A DNA stretch of 46,419 nt from Bartonella raoultii. Lineage in GTDB: Bacteria > Pseudomonadota > Alphaproteobacteria > Rhizobiales > Rhizobiaceae. Under the pieces are notes generated by a model. The model saw nothing but the letters and a program-made list of their open reading frames with translations, was not told the DNA's origin and did not search any database. The stretch is taken from contig NZ_JAIFRO010000009.1 in NCBI RefSeq assembly GCF_019659805.1, forward strand, positions 1 to 46,419, in the 5' to 3' direction. Shown in pieces: positions 1-7,834 of this stretch (position 1 is its first letter; each line of letters starts with the position of its first letter). Both the position numbers and the translations under genes were made by a program.

Positions 1-19
1 AGATGTGTATAAGCTACAG
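1..19. other. Possible sequencing-adapter residue at contig edge
   Basis: The first 19 bases match the 19-base Tn5/Nextera mosaic end at 17 positions, differing only at positions 14 and 15. Being at the exact window edge suggests untrimmed library adapter rather than genomic DNA. The match is from memory of the adapter sequence; a chance match cannot be excluded. Confidence 0.45.
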
Positions 20-21
20 CC

Positions 22-112
22 CTAAAGCTTACCCCGTAAGCCCCAAGCCTAAAGCTTACCTCCCCCGTAAACCCCAAGCTTAAAGCTTACCCCCGTAAGC
101 CCAAATTTCCAC
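22..112. repeat. Three imperfect short tandem repeats
   Basis: Three imperfect copies of a roughly 27-31 base unit built on TAAAGCTTACC...CCGTAAGCCCC follow one another just downstream of the adaptor-like gene's stop codon. The unit contains the small palindrome AAGCTT and the related halves GCTTAC and GTAAGC, so single strands could fold. No reading frame is apparent. The array may continue to the left of the window. Confidence 0.55.
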
Positions 113-127
113 AATTTAAGAAAATAT

Positions 128-808
128 TTAAAACCGCGTTGGAAGAATATTTGAAGAAGCCCTTCGACGTGATGTTTCAATGCGCAAAGCTTGAACCTGT
201 TCTTGAAAATCTCTAAAAGAGACAGCAGCATATTCAGGATCTTTGAGAATATTTTTATAAAGCTCGTATTTTGCACGTGCTTTAATAAGATCAAAAGCAT
301 AAAACAGCCAAGGATCTTCTTCCAACCTGCTGGTTTTATCTCGCAAACGATAAATATCATAAGAAAGGCGCACAATTTCAACTTCTTTTGGTGTTGGGAA
401 GAGCCCTATTTTATGCTCTAGAACCGTATAAAAGAGAGGTATTCCCTGTATAGGCCTCACACCATATTGCTGTTGCAACAGTTCAGCGGATTTAAAAAAC
501 AATTGTGTTTCTGCCTGTGTTCCTAAAAAAACAGCTTGTAAAGCTCTTTCCGATTCAAGAACAACCCCGTCTTCTTGTCCATACCATGTTTTTCCACTTT
601 GGGTTTTGAAAATCTCTTGTTTTTTTTCATTAAAGAAAAAGAGTTCTCGTTGACACAAACGCAAAGCGATTTCAATTGAATCTTGAATTTGAACAGTATA
701 TTCTGCAGTTGTATCATCAATTTCATCTTGGATAAGCGTGACCATATCAGCAAAGGTTTGAGAGTGGTCTATAGGTACAGGATCAAGATCAGTGGACAAA
801 GAAGTCAT
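128..808 (-). CDS. Putative phage head-tail adaptor protein
   Basis: A 226-aa protein placed directly downstream of the major capsid gene, where tailed phages usually encode a head-completion or adaptor protein. The N-terminal third (TFADMVTLIQDEIDD, then a helix with IEIALRLCQRE and a segment ending GKTWY) resembles the phage adaptor family seen with N4-gp56-type capsids. These proteins sit between portal and tail and close the DNA exit channel. No signal peptide or membrane segment is visible. The start ATG at 808 has an AGGAGG-like stretch about 9 bases upstream (CATCCTCC on the plus strand). Function is inferred from position and a loose family resemblance; a plain virion hypothetical is the alternative. 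Confidence 0.6.
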   Translation of the reverse strand: MTSLSTDLDPVPIDHSQTFADMVTLIQDEIDDTTAEYTVQIQDSIEIALRLCQRELFFFNEKKQEIFKTQSGKTWYGQEDGVVLESERALQAVFLGTQAETQLFFKSAELLQQQYGVRPIQGIPLFYTVLEHKIGLFPTPKEVEIVRLSYDIYRLRDKTSRLEEDPWLFYAFDLIKARAKYELYKNILKDPEYAAVSFRDFQEQVQALRIETSRRRASSNILPTRF

Positions 809-911
809 GATCAGTCATCCTCCTTTTTATATTCATAAAGAAAGCTTTTTATCTTTTCCCCAACGAAAATATTTTTATTGAGGAAAAGATTGAAAACATT
901 CCCCAATTCCC

Positions 912-2030
912 TTAATTGGGCTTTACATAACTTGAGATAACGATTGTACCAAAATCTTGAATCTCTTCCTTTTTTCCTGGCAACTGGAAACGTGTTTTTT
1001 TCATACCGATAATGGTTTTTGCCGCAACACCGAACTCCCGTTCATAATCGAAGAGTTCTTCAACCAATTTATAGCGCGTAGCACCACGGTCTTTACCAAA
1101 AGCAATAACAGCACTTTGTGCACCAAGCAAGACAGCACGGCGGACAATAGGAATAGAATTTTTATAACTAATAGTCTGAACACCTTCGGTAACATGTTCA
1201 GCCTCACGCAATACAACCCCATTGTACATACCAAGAGATCCATCATAGATAGGATTTTTGATACGGTTTCCACTATAGATCGCTTTTGTAATATCAAGCC
1301 ATTGCCCTGCATCTGTATTGGTTCTCAATTGCGTTACTTGCTTTGGATGCAGATAAAGCACATAAACATTTTCTCCATCAACGCGAACAGGTCTAATTTT
1401 CGGATTTGCAAGTTTTGCGCGTTCAACCGCTTGATCGATTAACGTAAGATCAAAGGTCTCCTTTGAGGTTATATCTTCATCTTTCGTTTTGTTATTCGGG
1501 CGCAAGATGCGTTTACTGGTTGGTGCAGTTGGTGTATTAAATCCATAATGAACAGGTTTAAGTGTAATTGTACGTCCTTCAAAGTGTAATTCTTTGGCAT
1601 CATACCCACACGCTTGAAGAAAAAACATCATACTCAAGCGATCCGCATACCAATCAACGAGTCCATTTTTGGCTTCGGTTCGCAAATCATGTAAAATACG
1701 TTGCTGATCAATGGTGCCTTCATTTTTGACCCGCACCGCATGAACGAGTTCATTAATAGCCACGCGATCATTGAAAAACTGGAGCGCTTCTTCATTGCCC
1801 TCAAGTGTCTGTCCTTCGCTAACCCCATCACCGAACAGTTGCATACGCAAATTAAAGTTAACAGCGTCTCCACTTGCCTTATTGGTTTCATCTTTTAACT
1901 GTATAATACTATTTGAGTCAGTCCCAATCAACGGAGCAATCGGGATCGCCTTTGAAACTTCTTGATTTAATAATTTAGACCATGCGCACACTGCCATTGG
2001 GTCATTGAGTCCGGTATAAGTCACACTCAT
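912..2030 (-). CDS. Phage major capsid protein, N4-gp56 type
   Basis: A 372-aa protein recognisable as an N4-gp56 family major capsid protein, the shell subunit of the virion head. The N-terminal region carries the family pattern: NDPMAVCAWSKLLNQEV, a segment around KDETNKASGDAVNFNLRMQL, then GDGVSEGQTLEGNEE and the V..V.NEGTIDQQRI stretch near residues 95-110. The C-terminal half has the typical conserved FDYEREFGVAAKTIIGMKKTRF. The length fits the family. The gene lies between the scaffold candidate and the adaptor in a minus-strand late operon. A hairpin with a T-tract lies about 30 bases upstream of its start, so it probably needs its own promoter or regulated read-through. There are no frameshifts. 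Confidence 0.85.
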   Translation of the reverse strand: MSVTYTGLNDPMAVCAWSKLLNQEVSKAIPIAPLIGTDSNSIIQLKDETNKASGDAVNFNLRMQLFGDGVSEGQTLEGNEEALQFFNDRVAINELVHAVRVKNEGTIDQQRILHDLRTEAKNGLVDWYADRLSMMFFLQACGYDAKELHFEGRTITLKPVHYGFNTPTAPTSKRILRPNNKTKDEDITSKETFDLTLIDQAVERAKLANPKIRPVRVDGENVYVLYLHPKQVTQLRTNTDAGQWLDITKAIYSGNRIKNPIYDGSLGMYNGVVLREAEHVTEGVQTISYKNSIPIVRRAVLLGAQSAVIAFGKDRGATRYKLVEELFDYEREFGVAAKTIIGMKKTRFQLPGKKEEIQDFGTIVISSYVKPN

Positions 2031-2054
2031 GTTATCCTCTTAAAAAATTATTGA

Positions 2055-2082
2055 CATAAAAAAAACCGGCCAAATACCGGTT
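2055..2082 (-). terminator. Rho-independent terminator upstream of capsid gene
   Basis: On the minus strand, a 6-bp stem AACCGG/CCGGTT with a 7-base loop (arms at 2077-2082 and 2064-2069) is followed by eight T residues. It lies between the putative scaffold gene (ending 2268) and the capsid start (2030). It would end or attenuate transcripts coming from the portal and scaffold genes. The 10-mer TTATTGACAT lies on both sides of it (2048-2057 and 2081-2090). Confidence 0.6.
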
Positions 2083-2267
2083 ATTGACATTCCACATTTT
2101 TTTAATTTTCAAATGATGGATAGTTTTTTAGATCTTTTTTATGGTTTTGTTGGTTTCCTTTTCCTCCCCTTTGCACGCTTTTACTACGCTTTTGCGCGTT
2201 AAGTCCCATAAGGTTTTTCTTTAAGAAATGCTCTCAAAGATTTGTGCTTTAAAGCCCCCATTGTTTT

Positions 2268-3077
2268 TTAGGGTTCTCCTCCCCCCATTAAGCGGTTAAA
2301 AGCGGCTTTATTTTTGGGATCAGCAATCCAAGTACTAAATTCTGCTTCTGACATTTTGTTAAGCATATCCATAGAAATAGGACCATTTGGCGTCATACCA
2401 TTATAGGCCGCAAGGGTTCGCGAAGAATTGTGTCTTTCTTGTAGATTTCCCACCATATTTTGGTCCACATTTGTGTAGCCAATTTTTTGCGCAATCGTGT
2501 AAATAACCTCAGCAGGATTTTGATTTTTTTGCGCACAATCATGCAAGATCTGTTTTAGTTCCTCACCAATGACTGCATCAACGACTTTTGGATCAGCCAC
2601 TTCAGGATAGAGTGAAGCAAAAGCAGCCAACTGCTTGGCACGCGTATCATAAATAAAATCAGCTGCTTGATCAAAATCATGATATTTGTGTTTCACATGT
2701 GCAACAGAGTTCTGATAAAAAGCGTTTAACTGTTCTGCTTCAAAAGCAGGAGGGTCTTGTTGTTGTTTTTTTTGTAAGACTTCTTGTTTATGGAGCATTT
2801 TCCCCAGCCATTGCATATAACCCATAAAGTCTTTTTGCGGATCTGGTATCCCCTCCCCTTCTTCGTGCTCTTCTTCCTTTTGCAATGAAGGCTGTTGTTT
2901 GTGTACGTCTTGGTGTCCTTTGAAATTTTCTTGAAGCGTTTTTGCCTTTTCTATGCTTTCCGTGTTGCTGTCTTTTCTTTGAGAGGTTTCAGGCAAAAAA
3001 TCCTGTTTTAATTGATTTTGTTCTAGTGGCGTTAAGTGTTCTTGATCCATAACTGTTAGCCTTTTCTTCTTAGACAA
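2268..3077 (-). CDS. Putative phage scaffolding protein
   Basis: A 269-aa hydrophilic protein lying between portal and major capsid genes, the usual place of the scaffold or head-assembly protein. Residues 1-110 are rich in Gln, Glu and Lys and low in hydrophobic residues, as expected for a disordered or coiled scaffold arm. The C-terminal part is helical and ends with a motif-like MSEAEFSTWIADPKNKAAFNRLM followed by a Gly-rich tail. There is no signal peptide or membrane segment. I do not recognise the family by sequence; the role is inferred from position, composition and length. It could instead be a minor head protein. The gene ends about 240 bases before the capsid start, with a terminator between them. 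Confidence 0.55.
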   Translation of the reverse strand: MSKKKRLTVMDQEHLTPLEQNQLKQDFLPETSQRKDSNTESIEKAKTLQENFKGHQDVHKQQPSLQKEEEHEEGEGIPDPQKDFMGYMQWLGKMLHKQEVLQKKQQQDPPAFEAEQLNAFYQNSVAHVKHKYHDFDQAADFIYDTRAKQLAAFASLYPEVADPKVVDAVIGEELKQILHDCAQKNQNPAEVIYTIAQKIGYTNVDQNMVGNLQERHNSSRTLAAYNGMTPNGPISMDMLNKMSEAEFSTWIADPKNKAAFNRLMGGGEP

Positions 3078-3384
3078 TAAAATGATATTTTTTTAAATGA
3101 CCCTGCTTATTTTTAAAAATTCCCCCAGCAATGGCTGAACTGTTTCCCTCTACACGCGCCTTGCCCCTTTGCCCTTTCTTTCCCAGAACATCTTATAGAC
3201 TCCAGTTCATTTTCATCATGCTTTTTGCGCAAACATATCTGTTCGTCTCCTTTTTTCCTTTCCTGTGATGGGAAGCACACGTTTTTTTAAAAAAGGGCTT
3301 TAACAAACTTTACGCTCAGCTGAGAACTTTAAGAGACAGCACCCCTTGAAAAGAAAAAGCGAAGAGAATTTTCACTCCCAGCGT
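3078..3384. other. Gene-free gap between portal and scaffold genes
   Basis: About 300 bases with no supported reading frame. This spacing is unusually loose for a phage late operon. I see no clear hairpin terminator, only AT-rich sequence and T-runs. Confidence 0.4.
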
Positions 3385-5235
3385 TTAATTTTGAGCATTT
3401 TCTCCTTGTAAAATGCTCTGTAACATCTGCTCTATTTCGGCCTGTTGTCCTCTTTCCATACCGTTTTCCTCTTTCAACTGTGATGCAGGTTCTAGCTCTT
3501 CTTGGAAAGGGCTCTGTTTTTGTGCTTTAAGAGCAATTTTATGAATAAGCGATGCCGGTAAAGGCGAATAACGTAAAAGATCGAGCATAATCTCTGGTGT
3601 TGCAAAATTTTGCATTAAAGGGAGCAATTGCATAATAAGTGCAAAAGTACGCTCTTTTTCATTCAGGCTTGTTGGAGCATCATCAACCACAATATCATAT
3701 TCTAAACTTGTTACCATTTCACGTGTCAAAGGGACATATTGAGCATTCTCATCACCGGCAATACGCACCAAGCGCCCATCGGAAAGATAATTTTGAATAA
3801 GATAGAGAATAATTTTTCCTTGTCGTTGACGATATCGCCGCAAACCATCAAAGAAAGAAGCGAGCAAATTGAGAGAAGATTGGCGGCGTTGTTCTTCAAG
3901 AATTCCCGGTTGATTGACAGCACGTGTTCCAATAAATTCAGCAGACAAACCTGTTACATGTTCAAGAGCAGCCTTTGCTTCATTAAATAATTGGAAAAAG
4001 CCTTGAGGAAATTGCGCTACAGGTTTAGGCTGAATTCTTCCACCCGATACAGCACCACTTTTAAGCCAAGTAATACTATCAGCTCTTGCCCAACTTTCTA
4101 AAGCTTGTCGATCATCATCAAAGGCATCGCGTTCAGCCATAATCCCGCCTTTTGACTGGCTATTGAGCAAATGCATAATTTGGCTAAAATATTTATTTGC
4201 CCAACGTTGTGGATCTTTAGTTGGTCTAACGATCCCATAGAATTGTCGGCTCAGCTTATCAAAAGTACCCGTGATACATTCCCACCCCAATTGATTGGAT
4301 GGAACGAGTGGTTTATCGGGAGCTTCGAGCAATTTTTTCCCCAAAAAGGCCCGTTTAACGACTTTTTTACGTACCTTTGTTGCTTGGATATCAGGAAACG
4401 CTTTTTGTAAATTATTGAAATCTTGCTCAGAATAATCGATCAATTTTCCACGCAATGGATCAACCACTTTATAAACCACCTCACGTTCAAACCACCGGCA
4501 TTCAGCCAATGTCACCATTTTGGGGCTCTGAGCACTTATTGGCTCTTGTGTATCTGGATAATAGTTATGGATTTTATTGTTGTTTATTGTCTGTAAAGAT
4601 GAATACTTAACCCAATCAGCATGAAGATCACTCCAATGAACATGCGGAAACATTTCCTGCGCAACAGCGAGCGGTTTTTCATCGATATACCATAAGCGTT
4701 GCGCATCGATAAGATTTGGTTTTACAGCACTTGCATCCCAGACCATTTTCATAGGGTCCAACCGAGCAATCACTGGTTTTCCTTGTGGGTCTTCCTCATA
4801 GTCAAGACGTGTATCTGTCCATCCCATACCGCAAATAATAGAATCTTGAAAAGCATCGGAATCTTCATATTCTCCATCGGCCTCATCACGAAACCATTCT
4901 GCTGCTCCGGTAAGGATTTGGTTTGCAAAAGCAGCCCCTTCTTGTCGTGGAATGAATTGTACTTGTCGTTTATTATTACGCTCAGCACCGACGACAGCGT
5001 TAATCAAAGGTGCAATACGGTTAAAGGTCATAACGGGCCTATTTTGTTCGTGCAATACGGCCAGATCTTGCTCATTCCATTGTCGCCCATTATAAAAGTC
5101 ATAATCTTCTTGGGCATTTTTTCTCCATTTCTCGACATGCACAATATCATCGTGATACCAGCCGACAAGTTTTTTAAAGAGAGCTTGATCTTCAAGCGAC
5201 TCGTATTGATCAAAAGAATCTTTAACAGTATTCAT
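3385..5235 (-). CDS. Phage portal protein, P22-like
   Basis: A 616-aa portal protein candidate, the ring at the packaging vertex through which the terminase pumps DNA. The N-terminal region (W...D..FY.GRQW near residues 30-50, then RPV.TFNRI.PLIN.VVG.ERNN) is characteristic of P22-type portals, as is the later EHVTGLSAEFIGTRAVNQPGILEEQRR segment. The C-terminal 50 residues are Gln/Glu-rich and probably disordered. The start at 5235 is preferred because its ATG overlaps the terminase stop (TAATG); an in-frame ATG at 5250 is possible and adds five residues. The gene is downstream of the large terminase, as usual. Confidence 0.85.
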   Translation of the reverse strand: MNTVKDSFDQYESLEDQALFKKLVGWYHDDIVHVEKWRKNAQEDYDFYNGRQWNEQDLAVLHEQNRPVMTFNRIAPLINAVVGAERNNKRQVQFIPRQEGAAFANQILTGAAEWFRDEADGEYEDSDAFQDSIICGMGWTDTRLDYEEDPQGKPVIARLDPMKMVWDASAVKPNLIDAQRLWYIDEKPLAVAQEMFPHVHWSDLHADWVKYSSLQTINNNKIHNYYPDTQEPISAQSPKMVTLAECRWFEREVVYKVVDPLRGKLIDYSEQDFNNLQKAFPDIQATKVRKKVVKRAFLGKKLLEAPDKPLVPSNQLGWECITGTFDKLSRQFYGIVRPTKDPQRWANKYFSQIMHLLNSQSKGGIMAERDAFDDDRQALESWARADSITWLKSGAVSGGRIQPKPVAQFPQGFFQLFNEAKAALEHVTGLSAEFIGTRAVNQPGILEEQRRQSSLNLLASFFDGLRRYRQRQGKIILYLIQNYLSDGRLVRIAGDENAQYVPLTREMVTSLEYDIVVDDAPTSLNEKERTFALIMQLLPLMQNFATPEIMLDLLRYSPLPASLIHKIALKAQKQSPFQEELEPASQLKEENGMERGQQAEIEQMLQSILQGENAQN

Positions 5236-6560
5236 TAAAAAGCCATCCATGAAGTTTGAGAATGGTGAAAGGAACGATAGGCATTTTTTTTGGGTTTTAC
5301 ATTTGGCTGTTCATAAGCCACACACATGAGTCCAAAACTATCAGCCCCATGGCTTGCCCAGTCATGCTCAGCGCCCAAACCGATATTGCGCTGTTCATCG
5401 CGTTTTTCGTGGTACCAAGCAAGAGCCTTTCGTCCTGCTTGTGTTGTTTGACGGTTAAACCATATAGCAGGAAATAATCGTCTTACGGCTTCAATACGCA
5501 TTTTAACAGCGCCCACCCCTTGATTAGGAATGACTTTTGTTTGAAACCCAGCTTGTTGGAGAGCGCTTTCAAAACTAACATTATAAACACGATCTTTTGT
5601 TGCACCATCATGCGGTAAGACCATAAGGGCTTTTTCATATCCTCTTTGAAAGATCCACCCAACATGTTCACAAAGAGGTTGGCCTTGTGCTTCATAATAA
5701 TCCAAAACGCGGATTTCCCGTCCCACAAATTGTGCAACCCACAAAGCAGTAGCATCGGCTTTTGCGCCTGTTCCACCAATATCCCAAAAGATTTTAATTT
5801 GTATCAATGGATCACGTGGAACGGTTGTAATGCGTCCCTCCTGTTCAGCTTCCAAGAGCGCTTTTTGGTAATAAGCACCTTGTACAGCTTGGAGATACTC
5901 TCCTTCCCAAATATGATTATATTGTTCAGGTCTTTGTTGTAAATCATCCATACGATCTCGATTGAGTTTTTCTGGAAATTGAGGATTATCGCGCCAATTA
6001 ATTTGTACGCCTTTTATATTTGGATTATCGCTATATCGGAAACGTTTTTCCACAGGGGCATTTTCGCGACATGGGTTCCATGTCACCCATAATTCAGCAT
6101 TCCAATCCTTTCCTTCTTCACGCAAAGTCGGAATAAGTGTTTGCCAAGCAGTTTCCGTTACAGGTTCAGCCTCATCCACCCAGCAAAGAAAGACACGCCC
6201 CATTGATTTAATACTCGCGATATTGCGATCAAGACCAGCAAAAACATAGGCAATGCGTCCATCTTTTGATTTAATATATTTATCACCAATTTCATAATAA
6301 TCCTTCAAGAAAGGATAAGCTTCTATAGCGCGCTTAATTTCTTCCAAAGAGCTTTCATGAAGAGAATTTTGAAATTGTCTAGCACACAGAATAATGCCGC
6401 GTTCTCCCGCCTTACCATGTCGATATCCGATCACCGCCGACATGAGAGCAAAAGAGCGCGTTTTTCCAGAACCACGCCCTCCCCAAGCAGCACGCACATC
6501 GGCTTTGCCAGAAAACACAGGGATAAGTTTTGGAATAAAAGCCACTTGAACAGTTTTCAT
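5235..6560 (-). CDS. Phage terminase large subunit, PBSX family
   Basis: A 441-aa packaging motor. The N-terminal ATPase has a Walker A motif GGRGSGKT at about residues 27-34, an adenine-binding-like CARQFQNSLHES stretch, and a Walker B with catalytic acid in CWVDEAEP near residue 130; WVTWNPC follows as the coupling motif. The C-terminal RNase H-like nuclease begins with FWDIGGTGAKADATA, giving the first metal-binding Asp, and contains later acids in the LPHDGATKD segment. Length and motif order fit PBSX-type terminases. It is followed by the portal through a stop-start overlap. It probably works with the small protein encoded at 6763-7092. Confidence 0.9.
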   Translation of the reverse strand: MKTVQVAFIPKLIPVFSGKADVRAAWGGRGSGKTRSFALMSAVIGYRHGKAGERGIILCARQFQNSLHESSLEEIKRAIEAYPFLKDYYEIGDKYIKSKDGRIAYVFAGLDRNIASIKSMGRVFLCWVDEAEPVTETAWQTLIPTLREEGKDWNAELWVTWNPCRENAPVEKRFRYSDNPNIKGVQINWRDNPQFPEKLNRDRMDDLQQRPEQYNHIWEGEYLQAVQGAYYQKALLEAEQEGRITTVPRDPLIQIKIFWDIGGTGAKADATALWVAQFVGREIRVLDYYEAQGQPLCEHVGWIFQRGYEKALMVLPHDGATKDRVYNVSFESALQQAGFQTKVIPNQGVGAVKMRIEAVRRLFPAIWFNRQTTQAGRKALAWYHEKRDEQRNIGLGAEHDWASHGADSFGLMCVAYEQPNVKPKKNAYRSFHHSQTSWMAF

Positions 6561-6762
6561 GATAGTATTTTATAATTGAGAAATAAATTTTTCTTTTTTT
6601 ACGATTTTGCGCTTTTCTTTAAAGGCCTCAAGCCTTCTCAGCGCTTTCCTTCAGGCACAACGCCCTCAATTTTTCGCAAAATCCTCCGCACCCACTTCTC
6701 ATGCCTCCCCCTCATCAAGTGCATTCTTTCCAAGAGACTATTCTCAGAGCACTGCACCCTTT

Positions 6763-7092
6763 TTAAGCATTTGCTCCAATCTTCGTTTTTTTTGATTTCT
6801 TCTCTTCTTTTGTAATCACAGGAACAATCTCAACACGTGAAATTGTTTTACCATCGCCTCCAGCATCCCCCGTCACTTGAAGTGGTAAAACTTTTGCCAA
6901 AAGCGAAAAAAAAGGAACTGGATTATTTAATGCATGATATTGAAGATAAGAAACCAAACCATCTTCACCATAGTGATATCCCGCCTGCTCAGCAGCTGTC
7001 AAAAGAGCTTCATTAAAGCGCTTTGTTGTTTTATTTACCTCCCCCTTTGATCGCCCTCTTCGGCGTAAAGGAAGACAAGATTTCTCTGTCAT
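6763..7092 (-). CDS. Putative phage terminase small subunit
   Basis: A small basic protein (109 aa from the preferred ATG at 7092) just upstream of the large terminase on the same strand. The N-terminus contains RRRGRSKGEVNKTTKRF, a probable DNA-contacting segment, followed by a helical region with EALLTAAEQAGYHYGEDGLVSYL. The C-terminus is Lys-rich (EEKKSKKTK). The 7092 start has AAGGA about 8 bases upstream; ATGs at 7098 and 7134 are alternatives. Position and composition suggest the DNA-recognition subunit of terminase. There is no strong family motif, and about 200 bases separate it from the large subunit, so the role is inferred. Confidence 0.5.
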   Translation of the reverse strand: MTEKSCLPLRRRGRSKGEVNKTTKRFNEALLTAAEQAGYHYGEDGLVSYLQYHALNNPVPFFSLLAKVLPLQVTGDAGGDGKTISRVEIVPVITKEEKKSKKTKIGANA

Positions 7093-7834
7093 TATCATAT
7101 TCCTTCCCATAAAGAAGAACAAATTCCATGACATAAAATTTTCTAAGAAGCATTGCTACAACGCACTCCCTTGCAGCAAATGCAGCCAAAAGGCATCACC
7201 ACAGCAAGCATCATGCCAACAGCGGCCTTCTCCAAAACTTGGCCTGCTTAATAGAAAAGCTTAAGTCCTGTCTCTCTTCTGTACACTGTTTTTGGAATAC
7301 TCAAAAAGGCCTTCAGGAGCCTATTTTACGCTTGTTTTACGCTTGAAAAGTCTCTGGAAAAATTTTTTCCTGTAAAGAAAGCTTAATACCATCCCTCTAG
7401 AAAAAGGTTTGTCTAGAAAGCAAACTCCATTGGCACACAGCAAGACTTTCCTGATCACAACTCCTCTGGCCTGATCACAACTCCTCTGGGTTGCTTTATT
7501 CCAACTTCTGCTGATTAATTCCCCAGCATGCAATCTTTCTTGCAAAACCCTTCTTCCATTTCTTAGAAGATTCTTATAAAAGCATTTCTTGAAAAATTCT
7601 TATAAAAGAGTTCACATCCGTAAAAGATTTTACACAAGATTCACGAAAGAAATTCTCCAATTGAGCAATATCGAAATTTTGAGCAATGTCGAAATTCTAC
7701 AATTGAGAAATCTCACTAAGAAATGCTACAATTGTGATCATAGCATTATGATAGCTTTTTAGATTAACCCTGTCAAGTCTTGATATTTTTTTCATTTTTA
7801 TGCACATAGTCTTTTCTTTTTCTACCATAATTTT
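7093..7834. other. Gene-free junction between prophage and clpB
   Basis: About 740 bases between the prophage head module and the chromosomal clpB with no convincing gene. It holds a 20-bp tandem duplication (7451-7490), a repeated ATTCTTATAAAAG motif near 7570 and 7595, and a 19-bp near-duplicate TTGAGCAATRTCGAAATT around 7658-7695. I see no integrase or clear attachment-site pair. Confidence 0.45.
7451..7490. repeat. 20-bp direct tandem duplication
   Basis: Two adjacent copies of CTGATCACAACTCCTCTGG plus one base (c or g). No gene is associated. It is probably a recent slippage duplication. Confidence 0.8.

Noticed and set aside
3330..3345. TAAGAGACAG as a second adapter trace
   Set aside because: Only ten bases match, inside otherwise continuous prophage sequence; chance is sufficient.
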